A stretch of DNA of 64,000 nucleotides from Massilia alkalitolerans DSM 17462 (GTDB taxonomy: Bacteria > Pseudomonadota > Gammaproteobacteria > Burkholderiales > Burkholderiaceae_D). A program made the position numbers and the translations under genes. Within the stretch, counting starts at the first letter, position 1, and every line of letters starts with the position of its first letter. The notes beneath the pieces are model-generated. The model saw only the letters and a program-made list of their open reading frames with translations. It searched no databases and was not told the DNA's origin. Below, piece by piece: positions 26,383 through 35,065 of this stretch. The DNA is taken from positions 16,134 through 80,133 of the forward strand of contig NZ_ATYR01000030.1 in NCBI RefSeq assembly GCF_000427785.1, written 5' to 3'.

Positions 26383-27389
26383 CACTCCTCGCTGTCCTCG
26401 TCACCTGGCTCTTCGATCCCGGCCCTGGCGATCAGCTCGGCAAAGTCGGCGGCCAGCGGCACGGTCCATTCGCAGGGTGCGCCCGTGCCCGGATGCACCA
26501 GGCCGAGGCGGCGCGCCTGCAGGGCCTGGCGGTGGAACACCGGCACCAGGTGCTGCTTGCCGTAGACGGCGTCGCCCACCAGCGCGAAGCCCAGGTGCTG
26601 CATGTGGACGCGGATCTGGTGGGTGCGGCCGGTCTCCAGGCTGCAGCGCACCAGGCTCACCGGGCGGCGGTCGAGGTTGCCTTCGGCGACGCGCTTGAAA
26701 TGGGTGATGGCGGGCTTGCCGAACATGCCCGTCGACACCGCCATCTTGACGCGGTCGCGCGGGTGGCGGCCCATCGAGGCATTGATCGTGCCGGACAGCT
26801 GCGGCGTGCCCCAGACCAGCGCGAAATACTCGCGCTTGACGGTGCGCGCCTGCAGCTGGCGCACCAGGTCGGTCTGCGCCGCCAGGGTCTTGCCGACCAC
26901 CATCAGGCCGCTGGTGTCCTTGTCGAGACGGTGCACGATGCCCGCGCGCGGCACGCCCACCAGTTGCGGGCAATGGTGCAGCAAACCGTTGAGCAAGGTG
27001 CCCGACCAGTTGCCGGCGCCCGGGTGGACCACGAGTCCGGCCGGCTTGTTGATGACGATGATGTCCTCGTCCTCGTGGACGATGGAAAGCTGCATGGGCT
27101 CGGGCGCGAAGGCCGTGTCTTCGGGCGCCGCCTGCGGTTCGATAAGCACGGTTTCGTCGCCGTAGGCGGTGTCCTTGCCGCGCGCCGGCTTGCCGTCGAC
27201 CTTGACGAAGCCGCCTTCGAACCAGAGCTGCAGGCGGCTGCGCGAGAACTGGGGCACCAGGCCGGCGATGACCTTGTCGAGGCGTTGGCCGCAGACCTCG
27301 GGCGTGAGCTGCAGGGTGATCGGAGAGAGGTCCGGACCGGCGGGGAGTTCGAACCCGATCTCATCGTCGAGGTCAGAGTCTACAGGCAT
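26382..27389 (-). CDS. rluD: 23S rRNA pseudouridine synthase RluD
   Basis: 335 aa. S4 RNA-binding domain (QRLDKVIAGLVPQFSRSRLQ, about 30-90), then the RluA-type catalytic domain with HRLDKDTSGL (catalytic Asp) and GRTHQIRVH. It modifies helix 69 of 23S rRNA. Start ATG 27389 (MPVDSDLDDE) chosen; GTG 27422 is an alternative. Upstream it is divergent from bamD, again the common bacterial layout. Confidence 0.94.
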   Translation of the reverse strand: MPVDSDLDDEIGFELPAGPDLSPITLQLTPEVCGQRLDKVIAGLVPQFSRSRLQLWFEGGFVKVDGKPARGKDTAYGDETVLIEPQAAPEDTAFAPEPMQLSIVHEDEDIIVINKPAGLVVHPGAGNWSGTLLNGLLHHCPQLVGVPRAGIVHRLDKDTSGLMVVGKTLAAQTDLVRQLQARTVKREYFALVWGTPQLSGTINASMGRHPRDRVKMAVSTGMFGKPAITHFKRVAEGNLDRRPVSLVRCSLETGRTHQIRVHMQHLGFALVGDAVYGKQHLVPVFHRQALQARRLGLVHPGTGAPCEWTVPLAADFAELIARAGIEEPGDEDSEE

Positions 27390-27437
27390 TTCCGCCGAAT
27401 TCGGCGCAGGAGTTAATATCACGTGAGTCCCATCGGC

Positions 27438-27443
27438 TATAAT
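27438..27443 (+). promoter_or_regulatory. Probable -10 box of bamD
   Basis: Perfect TATAAT 43 bp before the bamD ATG. The -35 side is weak (TTAATA with a 19-bp spacer). Confidence 0.5.
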
Positions 27444-27486
27444 CAGCCGTTCGTTGAATCTAGGTAAAACTTTCTTGCAAAGAGCT

Positions 27487-28323
27487 ATGCAAAAAAAATT
27501 GTCTGTGCTGGTCGTCGCTTTCGCCCTCAGTCTGTCCGCTTGCAACATCTTGCCGAAGGCGGATGACGCCAGTAAAAATTGGACAGCGGAGAAATTATAC
27601 GCTGAGGCACGCGATGAGATGAACGGCGGCCACTACGAAGCGGCAATCAAGCTGTTCCAGCAGCTCGAATCGAACTACCCCTTCGGCACCTATGCTGCGC
27701 AAGCGCAGATGGAAATTGCTTACGCCCATTACAAGGCGGGTGACCAGGCCGAGGCGCTGGCGGCGGTCGAGCGCTTCATCAAGCTGCACCCGAACCACGC
27801 CCAGGTCGACTATATGTATTACCTGCGCGGCCTGATCAACTTCAACGACCAGATCGGCTTCCTGAGCTTCATCTACGAGCAGGACCCGACCGAGCGCGAC
27901 CCGAAGGCCACCCGCGAAGCCTTTGCCGCCTTCAAGGCCCTGGTCGACAAGTTCCCGAACAGTAAATACCGCGACGATTCGATCGCGCGCATGAACTACC
28001 TGGTCAACGCCATGGCCCAGTACGAAGTGCACGTGGCGAACTACTACTACCGCCGCGGCGCCTTCCTGGCCGCGCTCAACCGCGCCCAGCTGGCCGTGCA
28101 GGAATACAGCGACGCGCCGGCGCGCGAGGAAGCCCTGTTCCTCATGATGCGCTCCTACGACAAGCTCGGCATGCCGGTGCTGCGCGACGACACGCAGCGC
28201 GTGCTGGTGCTGAACTATCCGAACAGCCGCTTCCTGAACCCGAACGCCGCGGGCGACGCGCCGTGGTGGCGCTTCTGGTCGAAATCGGGTCCGAAGGCTT
28301 CGCCGAAGGACGCGGTACAGTAA
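27487..28323 (+). CDS. bamD: Outer membrane protein assembly factor BamD
   Basis: 278 aa lipoprotein of the BAM complex, which folds beta-barrel proteins into the outer membrane. Signal MQKKLSVLVVAFALSLSAC with the lipobox Cys at about 19. TPR-like repeats fill the rest (LYAEARDEMNGGHYEAAIKLF, AYAHYKAGDQAEALAAVERF, SKYRDDSIARMNYL). Start ATG 27487 makes a clean lipoprotein signal; the TTG at 27454 would add 11 residues. Confidence 0.95.
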   Translation: MQKKLSVLVVAFALSLSACNILPKADDASKNWTAEKLYAEARDEMNGGHYEAAIKLFQQLESNYPFGTYAAQAQMEIAYAHYKAGDQAEALAAVERFIKLHPNHAQVDYMYYLRGLINFNDQIGFLSFIYEQDPTERDPKATREAFAAFKALVDKFPNSKYRDDSIARMNYLVNAMAQYEVHVANYYYRRGAFLAALNRAQLAVQEYSDAPAREEALFLMMRSYDKLGMPVLRDDTQRVLVLNYPNSRFLNPNAAGDAPWWRFWSKSGPKASPKDAVQ

Positions 28324-28330
28324 GCAGGCC

Positions 28331-28359
28331 GGGCGCGGCTGGGCGATCCGGCCGCGCCC
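28331..28359. terminator. Hairpin between bamD and yaaA
   Basis: Stem GGGCGCGGC / GCCGCGCCC with an 11-nt loop between two convergent stop codons. No T-tract; a possible shared terminator. Confidence 0.4.
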
Positions 28360-28366
28360 AGCCCCT

Positions 28367-29137
28367 TCATGCCGCCTGTCGGCGGCGGAACACCCAGCTG
28401 GTCTCGCTAGAAGCCAACGCGTCGAAGGCATAGCCGTCGACGTCGAAGTCCTTGAGCTGCTGCGGGTCACGGATGCCGTGCTCGGCCGCATAGCGCGCCA
28501 TCAGCCCGCGGGCGCGCTTGGCGAAGAACGAGATGATCTTGTACTTGCCGTTCTTCCAGTCCTCGAACACCGGCGTAATGATCGGCGCCTCCAGGAGCTT
28601 GGGCTTGACCGACTTGAAGTATTCTTCCGACGCCAGGTTGACCAGGGCTCCCGCCTTGATTTGCGCCAGCTGGGCGTTGAGCGCCTGCGTCACGCGCTCG
28701 CCCCAGAAGGCGTAGAGATTGCCGCCGCGCGGATTCTTCAGGCGCGTACCCATTTCCAGGCGATACGGATGCATGCGGTCCAGCGGACGCAGCAGGCCAT
28801 ACAGGCCCGACAGGATGCGCAGGTGGCGCTGGGCGTAGGTGATCGCCGCAGGTGGGAGCGTGCGCGCGTCCAGCCCCGCATAGACGTCGCCGTTGAAGGA
28901 CATGATGGCCTGGCGCGCATCCAGGTGGTCTTCGCTCCAGTGCGCGTAACGCGACACGTTGAGCATGGCCAGGCTGTCGGACAGGTCCATCAGCTCGGCG
29001 ACCTGGCCGGGCGAATAGCTGCGCAGCACCTCGATCAGTTCGGCGGCGTGCGGGATGAAATCCGGGGTGGTGGCTTCCTTGGTGGTGCTTGGGGATTCGA
29101 GGTCGAGGGATTTGGCGGGCGACAGGACAATCAGCAT
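28367..29137 (-). CDS. yaaA: Peroxide stress protein YaaA
   Basis: 256 aa, DUF328 family. Typical start MLIVLSPAKSLD, then FNGDVYAGLDA, RILSGLYGLLRPLD, YRLEMGTRL, and the end FDVDGYAFD. In E. coli YaaA limits damage under hydrogen peroxide by affecting intracellular iron and binds DNA. No regulatory site was recognised. Confidence 0.94.
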   Translation of the reverse strand: MLIVLSPAKSLDLESPSTTKEATTPDFIPHAAELIEVLRSYSPGQVAELMDLSDSLAMLNVSRYAHWSEDHLDARQAIMSFNGDVYAGLDARTLPPAAITYAQRHLRILSGLYGLLRPLDRMHPYRLEMGTRLKNPRGGNLYAFWGERVTQALNAQLAQIKAGALVNLASEEYFKSVKPKLLEAPIITPVFEDWKNGKYKIISFFAKRARGLMARYAAEHGIRDPQQLKDFDVDGYAFDALASSETSWVFRRRQAA

Positions 29138-29171
29138 CGGTTCAAACTGCTTTACTAGAAAAATTTCCTAC

Positions 29172-29639
29172 ATGATACCTGCTTTGCCCACGACCTCAGT
29201 GAAACCCATCGTCATCGACACCAACGTCTGCCTCGACCTGTTCGTGTTCTGCGACCCGCGCTTTGTCCCGCTGCTGGCGGCGCTCGAGTCGGGCGAGCTG
29301 ATTGCCGTGACGCGTGCCGACTGCCGCGACGAATATCGCGCCGTCCTGAACTACCCGCACCTGCCGCTCGACGACAGCAGCCGTGCCCAGGCGGCAGAGC
29401 GCTTCGACGCCCTGCTGCGCGTGGTGGCGCCCGACGCCAGGCACGTGCGCCTGCCGGTCTGCACCGACCGCGACGACCAGAAATTCCTGGAGATCGCCCG
29501 CGACGCCGAGGCCGAGGTGCTGGTCACCAAGGACAAGGCCCTGCTCAAGCTGGGCCGCCGCACCGCGCGCGAAGGCCTGTTCAAGATCATGCAGCCCGAG
29601 GCCTGGCTCAAGGCCCGGCAGGCCAGCACGCTAGAATGA
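29172..29639 (+). CDS. PIN domain protein (putative toxin component, no antitoxin seen)
   Basis: 155 aa from ATG 29172 with a weak Shine-Dalgarno. PIN nuclease signature: VIDTNVCLDL (first Asp), a mid acidic residue, and CTDRDDQKFLEIA ... VLVTKDKALLKL, matching PIN proteins of the COG1569 type, often annotated as toxin components. No antitoxin-like small gene lies beside it: yaaA is divergent upstream and an aminotransferase follows. It may therefore act alone as an RNase. Confidence 0.82.
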   Translation: MIPALPTTSVKPIVIDTNVCLDLFVFCDPRFVPLLAALESGELIAVTRADCRDEYRAVLNYPHLPLDDSSRAQAAERFDALLRVVAPDARHVRLPVCTDRDDQKFLEIARDAEAEVLVTKDKALLKLGRRTAREGLFKIMQPEAWLKARQASTLE

Positions 29640-29664
29640 CAGCATCGCCATCTTCTACGCCATC

Positions 29665-30822
29665 ATGAGCACTCCCGCATTGCCGACCCGCCTGCCCGCC
29701 GTGGGCACCACCGTCTTCACCCAGATGTCGCAGCTCGCCCTCGAACACGGCGCCGTCAACCTGGGCCAGGGCTTCCCCGACTTCGGCTGCGACCCGAAGC
29801 TCCTCGACCTCGTGAACGGGGCCATGCGCGCGGGCCACAACCAGTACGCGCCGATGACCGGCATCCCGGCCTTGCGCGCGGCGATCGCCGCCAAGCTCGA
29901 GCGCCTGTACGGCCGCCGCTACGACGAGCTTAGTGAAATCACGGTCACCAACGGCGCCTCGCAGGCGATCCAGTCGGCCATCCTGTGCAGCGTGCATCCG
30001 GGCGACGAAGTGATCGTCATCGAGCCGGCCTACGACTGCTACCTGCCCGCCATCGCGCTCGCCGGCGGCGGCGCCGTGCCGGTGGCCATGCGCCTGGACA
30101 GCGCGGGCTACAGCGTGCCCTGGGACCTGCTGGCCGCCGCGGTCACGCCGCGCACCCGCATGATCGTCGTGAACTCGCCGCACAACCCGACCGCCTCGAT
30201 CCTGCGCGCCGCCGACCTAGAGGCGCTGGCCGCCATCGTGGCCGGCACCGAGATCCTGGTGCTGTCCGACGAGGTGTACGAGCACATGGTCTACGACGGC
30301 GAGGAACATGCCTCGGTGTCGCGTCACCCGGTGCTGGCCGAACGCGCCTTCGTGGTCTCGAGCTTCGGAAAGACCTATCACGTCACGGGCTGGAAGGTGG
30401 GCTACGTGGCCGCCCCGGCCTCGCTCATGCGCGAGTTCCGCAAGGTCCACCAGTACAATGTGTTCAGCGTGAACACGCCGATGCAGCACGGGATCGCCGC
30501 CTACATGGAGGATCCGGCGCCCTACCTGGAGCTGCCCGGCTTCTACCAGCACAAGCGCGACCTGTTCCGCGCCGGCCTGGCCGGCTCGCGCTTCGAGCTG
30601 CTGGAATCAAGCGGCACCTATTTCCAGTGCGTGCGCTACGGCGCGATATCAGACCTGCCGGAGGCGGAATTCGCCAGGTGGCTGACGGTGGAGGCGAAGG
30701 TGGCGGCGATTCCGGTGTCGGCCTTCTACAGCCGGCCGACCGAATCGGGGATCGTGCGTTTCTGCTTCGCGAAGAAGGATGAGACCTTGATGAAGGCCCT
30801 CGAGACCCTGAGCCGCCTGTGA
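29665..30822 (+). CDS. PLP-dependent aminotransferase (methionine/kynurenine aminotransferase-like)
   Basis: 385 aa, fold-type I class I/II aminotransferase. NLGQGFPDF and NQYAPMTGIPALRAAIA near the start, NSPHNPTAS, LSDEVYEHM, and the PLP lysine in SSFGKTYHVTGWKVGY. The group includes the methionine aminotransferase YbdL and kynurenine aminotransferases; the substrate cannot be fixed from sequence. It begins 25 bp after the PIN gene. Confidence 0.88.
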   Translation: MSTPALPTRLPAVGTTVFTQMSQLALEHGAVNLGQGFPDFGCDPKLLDLVNGAMRAGHNQYAPMTGIPALRAAIAAKLERLYGRRYDELSEITVTNGASQAIQSAILCSVHPGDEVIVIEPAYDCYLPAIALAGGGAVPVAMRLDSAGYSVPWDLLAAAVTPRTRMIVVNSPHNPTASILRAADLEALAAIVAGTEILVLSDEVYEHMVYDGEEHASVSRHPVLAERAFVVSSFGKTYHVTGWKVGYVAAPASLMREFRKVHQYNVFSVNTPMQHGIAAYMEDPAPYLELPGFYQHKRDLFRAGLAGSRFELLESSGTYFQCVRYGAISDLPEAEFARWLTVEAKVAAIPVSAFYSRPTESGIVRFCFAKKDETLMKALETLSRL

Positions 30823-30825
30823 CCC

Positions 30826-30933
30826 GTAGGGTGGGCGGGTTTCCCGCCCACGCGGTGATAGTTACCTCTAGATCAGATGAATCGGTAGATAGGCTGCGGT
30901 TGAACGCGTGGGCGGCAAAGCCGCACACCCTAC
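30826..30933. repeat. Fold-back dispersed repeat (MITE/REP-like)
   Basis: 108 bp with perfect 8-bp ends GTAGGGTG / CACCCTAC and a perfect inner 11-bp inverted pair CCGCCCACGCG (30844-30854) / CGCGTGGGCGG (30905-30915). It can fold into one long hairpin with an AT-richer centre. A relative lies at 8908-9020. Non-coding; it sits between two convergent genes. Confidence 0.75.
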
Positions 30934-30943
30934 CAAAGCAAGC

Positions 30944-32014
30944 CTAGCGGCCCAGCTGCTTCAGCTTGCGCTCCACGAACCCCTGCAGCTCACCCGACAA
31001 GGTCCCGCTGTCGAGCGCCTTCTGGAACGCCCCTGTCGCTTCCAGGTTGCGCTTCTCGGCCTGCAGCGAGATGCCCAGGCCCATCCACCACACCCCGTTC
31101 TGCGGCGCCGTGCGCAAGGCAGCCCCATAGTGTTCGGCCGCCTCGCGCTGGCGTCCTTCGCGCGCCAGCGCGCCGGCGAGAAACGCGTGGTAGTCGCCGT
31201 TGCCCGCCGCATGCGGCAGGCTGCGCATCAGGGTCTCGATGCCGGAGCCGCCGCGCTCGATCTGCAGGCGCGCCAGCAGCATCGCCATCGCCGGCTGGGC
31301 CGGGTCGAGCGCGAGCCCGGCCTGCAGCTGGCGCATGGCCTCATCAAGCCGTTTGGCCTCGACCAGCAGGCCCACCAGGGTCTGGCGTGCGGGCTCGTGG
31401 CGCGGGTCCACCTTCAGGGCCGCCTGCAGGCCGGCGATGGCCTCGGTGACGCGCCCGTCCTCCAGGCTGGCCAGGGCGCGCCGGTAGGCATTCTCGGCGC
31501 GCTGCGCCGGCGTCTCTTCCCTGCCGCCCTTCGCGGGGGCGACGGGCTTCGCAGCCGCAGTTCGGGCAGGCTTGGCTGCGACCGGATGGGAAGGCTTGGC
31601 CGCAGCCTTGGCCGCCACGGGTGCGGCAGGCTTCGCTGCCGGTGCCGGCGCGTCTCGCGGCGCTGCCTCGGCCACGGGCGCAGCGGGGGCAGCCAGGTCC
31701 TGGCGCGGGGCTACCGGGACCTCGAAGGCCACGACCGGCACGACCGCGGCAGGCGCTGCCGGCTTGGGCACCGGTGCTGCGGCCGGAACCGCAAGCGCCA
31801 GCGGCGCCGGAGTCGCCTTCGGCCCAAGGAAGCGCCAGCCGGCAAAGCCGGCAGCCGTCACCACTGCCGCGACGCCGGCGGCGATGGCGACGCCGTTCAA
31901 TGGCCAGCCGCGCTCGGGCGCCGGCACCGGGCGCACGTCGGACGGCAGCGGCGCCGCCCCCGGTTGTCCGGCGCGTGCGTCCAGGTCCTGCAGCATCCGG
32001 TTGATGAGACTCAT
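30944..32014 (-). CDS. mshN: MSHA biogenesis protein MshN (TPR)
   Basis: 356 aa; start ATG 32014 overlaps mshM as ATGA. Short cytoplasmic start MSLINRMLQDLDAR, as in other MshN/GspB-like proteins, one transmembrane helix (about 42-62), a long Ala/Pro/Lys linker (about 70-165), then TPR repeats (about 170-355). Predicted inner-membrane protein of the MSHA pilus machine with a periplasmic TPR domain. Last gene of the mshI-N group; it ends next to the fold-back repeat. Confidence 0.88.
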   Translation of the reverse strand: MSLINRMLQDLDARAGQPGAAPLPSDVRPVPAPERGWPLNGVAIAAGVAAVVTAAGFAGWRFLGPKATPAPLALAVPAAAPVPKPAAPAAVVPVVAFEVPVAPRQDLAAPAAPVAEAAPRDAPAPAAKPAAPVAAKAAAKPSHPVAAKPARTAAAKPVAPAKGGREETPAQRAENAYRRALASLEDGRVTEAIAGLQAALKVDPRHEPARQTLVGLLVEAKRLDEAMRQLQAGLALDPAQPAMAMLLARLQIERGGSGIETLMRSLPHAAGNGDYHAFLAGALAREGRQREAAEHYGAALRTAPQNGVWWMGLGISLQAEKRNLEATGAFQKALDSGTLSGELQGFVERKLKQLGR

Positions 32015-32901
32015 CGCGCGAACACCCATGCCAGGCCGGCGGCGGTCGAGAACACCGCGGCGCCGCCAAGCAGCCAGGTCCAGATGGTGCGCTGGACGCC
32101 GATCGTGTCGCGCGCCGCCGTCGCCACGTGGCTGCCCGCCACCTCGCGCTTGCCCTCGCCGTAGCTGAGCATCAAGGCCTTGTGGGCCATGATGTTCACC
32201 AGGCGCGGCACGCCGCCGCTGGCGCGGTACAGCCCGCGGATCGCCGCGCGCGAGAACAGGCGCGCGCCGGTAAAGCCGGCCACCCGCAGGCGGTGCGCCA
32301 CGTAATAGTCCATGTCGTCGCGGCTGAGCGCGCCCAGATGGTAGTGGAAGGTGATGCGCTGGGCCAGCTGGCGGATCGATTCCAGTTCCAGCTTGCGGTT
32401 CAGTTCCGGCTGGCCGAACAGCACGATCTGCAGCAGCTTGCGCTTCTCGGTTTCCAGGTTGGTGAGCAGGCGCAGGGCTTCCAGGCTCTCCACCGGAATC
32501 GCCTGTGCCTCGTCCAAGCACAGCACCACGCGCAGGTCCTGGCCCGCGAGTTCGAGCAGGCGCAGGTTGATCGCCTTGAGCACCTGGTGCTGGTCGACAT
32601 CGCGTGCGAGATCGAGTTCCAGCTCGTCGGCCAGGGCCAGCATCAGGGTGCGCGGCTCCAGGTAGGGGTTCGGGATGTAGGCGGTCACGAAGCCCTCGCC
32701 CAGCGTCGCCATGAACTTGCGGCACAGCAGGGTCTTCCCGGTGCCGACCTCGCCCGTGATCTTGATGAAGCCTTCGCCGCCACGCGCCGCTACCAAGAGC
32801 GTGTTCAGCGCTTCCTGCGAACGCGCGCTGCCGAAGAAGAAGCTGGTGTCCGGGGTGATCCCGAAGGGCGGCTCGCGCAGGCCGAAGTGGGCCGCGTACA
32901 T
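32011..32901 (-). CDS. mshM: MSHA biogenesis ATPase MshM
   Basis: 296 aa ExeA/GspA-like AAA ATPase. FGLREPPFGITPDTSFFF start, Walker A GEVGTGKT (about 51-58), Walker B VLCLDEAQ, and a C-terminal hydrophobic helix (about 272-293). Probably helps insert or assemble the secretin through peptidoglycan. Start overlaps the mshL stop (TGATG). Confidence 0.92.
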   Translation of the reverse strand: MYAAHFGLREPPFGITPDTSFFFGSARSQEALNTLLVAARGGEGFIKITGEVGTGKTLLCRKFMATLGEGFVTAYIPNPYLEPRTLMLALADELELDLARDVDQHQVLKAINLRLLELAGQDLRVVLCLDEAQAIPVESLEALRLLTNLETEKRKLLQIVLFGQPELNRKLELESIRQLAQRITFHYHLGALSRDDMDYYVAHRLRVAGFTGARLFSRAAIRGLYRASGGVPRLVNIMAHKALMLSYGEGKREVAGSHVATAARDTIGVQRTIWTWLLGGAAVFSTAAGLAWVFAR

Positions 32902-34700
32902 CAGCGGCGCTCCCGGGTGCGCGGATCCAGCGCCTCGATGCGGCGGCTCGCGTCCAGCAGGTCCTGGCTCCAGTCGTTGGCGCCGTCGACAATGGTGGGT
33001 TTGATCAGGACCACCAGCTCGCGCTTCTGGTTGACGCGGGTCTTGTTGCGAAACAGCGCGCCCAGCACCGGTACCTTGCTCGCGCCCGGCAGCTGGTCGA
33101 CGTCGCCGCTCGACACCTGGCGCATCAGGCCGCCGATCGCGACCACCTGCCCGCTCTGGCCGCGCACGTAGCTGTCCAGCTCCGAGGTGGCCGAGGCCGC
33201 GAGCGGCAAGGTCAAGGTGCCGGCCGAACCGAGGTCGACGTTCTTGGTCACCGTGGAGACCTGGCTCACCGAGGGATGCACGTGCAGCAGGATGTTGCCC
33301 TTGTCGTCGATCTGCGGCGTCACGTCCAGCACCACGCCCGAGAAGAAGGGCTGCAGGGTCACGCTCGGGGTATTGGTGGTGCCGTTGTCGGTGGTGTTGA
33401 CGGTGTTGGTGACGCCGGTGACGAAGAACTCGTCGGTGCCGATCTTGAGCACCGCCTTCTGGTTGTTCATCGCCGCCACGCGCGGGCTGGACAGCACGTG
33501 CACCTGGCCTTGCGATTCCAGGAAGGAGATCAGGGCCGCGAAGTTATTGGTCTGGAAGGCGAAGCCGAACAGCGACCCGGCCGCGGTGGCCGCGTTCGAC
33601 AGCGAGAAACCGGTGCTCGCCGCCAGGCCCTGGCCGTTGTTGATCACTGGCGGCTGGCCGCCGGTGTAGGGCAAGGGCGCCAGGTTGGCGCCCGGGGCGA
33701 TCATGCCGCCCGAGACCCGGTTCGGGTGCGAGCTCCGGATCGAGGCGAACGAGGCCCAGTTGATGCCGCTCTGGAAGCTGTCGTTCAGCTCCACCTCGAG
33801 GATCTTGGCTTCCAGGATCACCTGGCGGTCCACCGCCAGCTGGGTGGCCTTGAGGTAGGCGTCGACGCTGCGCAGCTCTTCCGGCATGGCGCGGATCACC
33901 AGCACCCCCGACTGCGGGCTGATCACGACGCTGCGCCCGCCCTCCTTCGGCCCGACGATGGCTTCCAGCGCGGCCTTCAGCTCGCTCCAGAAATCGTTGT
34001 CCGAGGTCGTGCGGATGTCGGTGCTGTCGGTCTGTACGTTGCCGCCGCCGAGCGTGTTCTGGCCGCCGTCGTTGCCCTGGTTGTTGCCGGCGCCCCTGTT
34101 GTTGCGGCTGCCGGTGCCGTCCCGGCCGGCGTCGGCCACCGAGGTCGAGCTGACGCGCAGGTTCGAGGTGCCGCGGCGCTTGGCGGTCAGGTAGTTCACC
34201 TGGAACATCCGGGTCTGCATCGTCAGCGGACGGATCGTGATGCGGGTGCCGTCGATCTTGTAATCGTAGCCGTACATCTCGCGGATCGCTTCCAGGGTCT
34301 CGGCGATGGTCACGTCCTTCAGGTTGGCGCTGATGTTGCCCGAGACCTCGGGATGGACCAGCATGTTGTAGCGGGTTCCGGCCACGATCGAGCGGAAGAA
34401 CTGCTGCGCCGGCACATTGTTGAACGCAACGTTGAAGCGCTCCTCCAGCGCGGCCCTAGCCTTGGGCAGCTGGCTGGCCAGCGCACTTGCCGGCGGCAGC
34501 AGCGCCGCGGCGACGGCATCGTCGACCGCGGGCGCGGCGGCGGGCCTGGCCTGGGCCTTGGCCATCTCCCTGCCGATCGCGTCATAGGTCTCGTTCTGCG
34601 AACTGGTCTGGCAGCCGGAGAGCAGCAGCGCGCCGGCGACGGCGGCGCTGGTCAAGGAGAGCTTGTTCATCATGGTCCGTGGCATCGAGCGATTCGTCAT
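32901..34700 (-). CDS. mshL: MSHA secretin MshL
   Basis: 599 aa outer-membrane secretin through which the MSHA pilus emerges. Lipoprotein signal with lipobox LLLSGC, a secretin/TonB short N-terminal domain (about 110-180), an Asn/Gly-rich insert (about 195-225), and the C-terminal secretin core (VLSSPRVAAMNNQKAVLKIG, KRELVVLIKPTIV). Start ATG 34700 overlaps the mshK stop as ATGA; ATG 34673 or 34670 would give a shorter signal. Confidence 0.93.
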   Translation of the reverse strand: MTNRSMPRTMMNKLSLTSAAVAGALLLSGCQTSSQNETYDAIGREMAKAQARPAAAPAVDDAVAAALLPPASALASQLPKARAALEERFNVAFNNVPAQQFFRSIVAGTRYNMLVHPEVSGNISANLKDVTIAETLEAIREMYGYDYKIDGTRITIRPLTMQTRMFQVNYLTAKRRGTSNLRVSSTSVADAGRDGTGSRNNRGAGNNQGNDGGQNTLGGGNVQTDSTDIRTTSDNDFWSELKAALEAIVGPKEGGRSVVISPQSGVLVIRAMPEELRSVDAYLKATQLAVDRQVILEAKILEVELNDSFQSGINWASFASIRSSHPNRVSGGMIAPGANLAPLPYTGGQPPVINNGQGLAASTGFSLSNAATAAGSLFGFAFQTNNFAALISFLESQGQVHVLSSPRVAAMNNQKAVLKIGTDEFFVTGVTNTVNTTDNGTTNTPSVTLQPFFSGVVLDVTPQIDDKGNILLHVHPSVSQVSTVTKNVDLGSAGTLTLPLAASATSELDSYVRGQSGQVVAIGGLMRQVSSGDVDQLPGASKVPVLGALFRNKTRVNQKRELVVLIKPTIVDGANDWSQDLLDASRRIEALDPRTRERR

Positions 34701-35065
34701 TGGGCGGCAGGCGTGATGCCGGCGGCCGTGCTGTCCGCCGGGTCGAGGCGCAGCACCTGGCGTTCGCGGCCGCGCACCAGCTCGACCTGGTTCTCGGTCA
34801 TGCGGGCCACGCGCGCGCCGCGGAAGCTCCCGCCCAGGCGCACCGTCTCGCCGTCGATCACGGCGACGTGGCGTCCGCCCGCGCGCGGCGCGATCAGGAC
34901 CGATTGCAGGCGCGGCAGGCCGTCGCCGGCGCCGTCCAGCCGGCTGCCATCCAGCGCAGCCGGCGGACGGGTCGGGTCGGCCAGCGCTTGCGCGGCAGCC
35001 GGAAGGCTGGCCAGCAGGCCTGCCAGGCCCAGGGTGAGGGTCAGTTTTTTCACAGCTTCATCCAT
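34697..35065 (-). CDS. mshK: MSHA biogenesis protein MshK
   Basis: 122 aa. N-terminal signal or anchor (KLTLTLGLAGLLASLPAAAQA), then DPTRPP typical of MshK/GspC-PilP-like periplasmic linkers, and a small beta domain (LQSVLIA, VAVIDGETVRLG). It overlaps mshJ by 16 bp. Name assigned by position and the DPTRPP motif. Confidence 0.82.
   Translation of the reverse strand: MDEAVKKLTLTLGLAGLLASLPAAAQALADPTRPPAALDGSRLDGAGDGLPRLQSVLIAPRAGGRHVAVIDGETVRLGGSFRGARVARMTENQVELVRGRERQVLRLDPADSTAAGITPAAQ

Noticed and set aside
25383..26385. GTG 26385 as start of pgeF
   Set aside because: ATG 26382 three bases on overlaps the rluD stop in the normal TGATG form and needs no extra residue.
30944..32992. 682-codon frame as an extended MshN
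   Set aside because: The first 326 codons are a shadow of MshM. The true start at 32014 overlaps mshM as ATGA and matches the MshN N-terminus.
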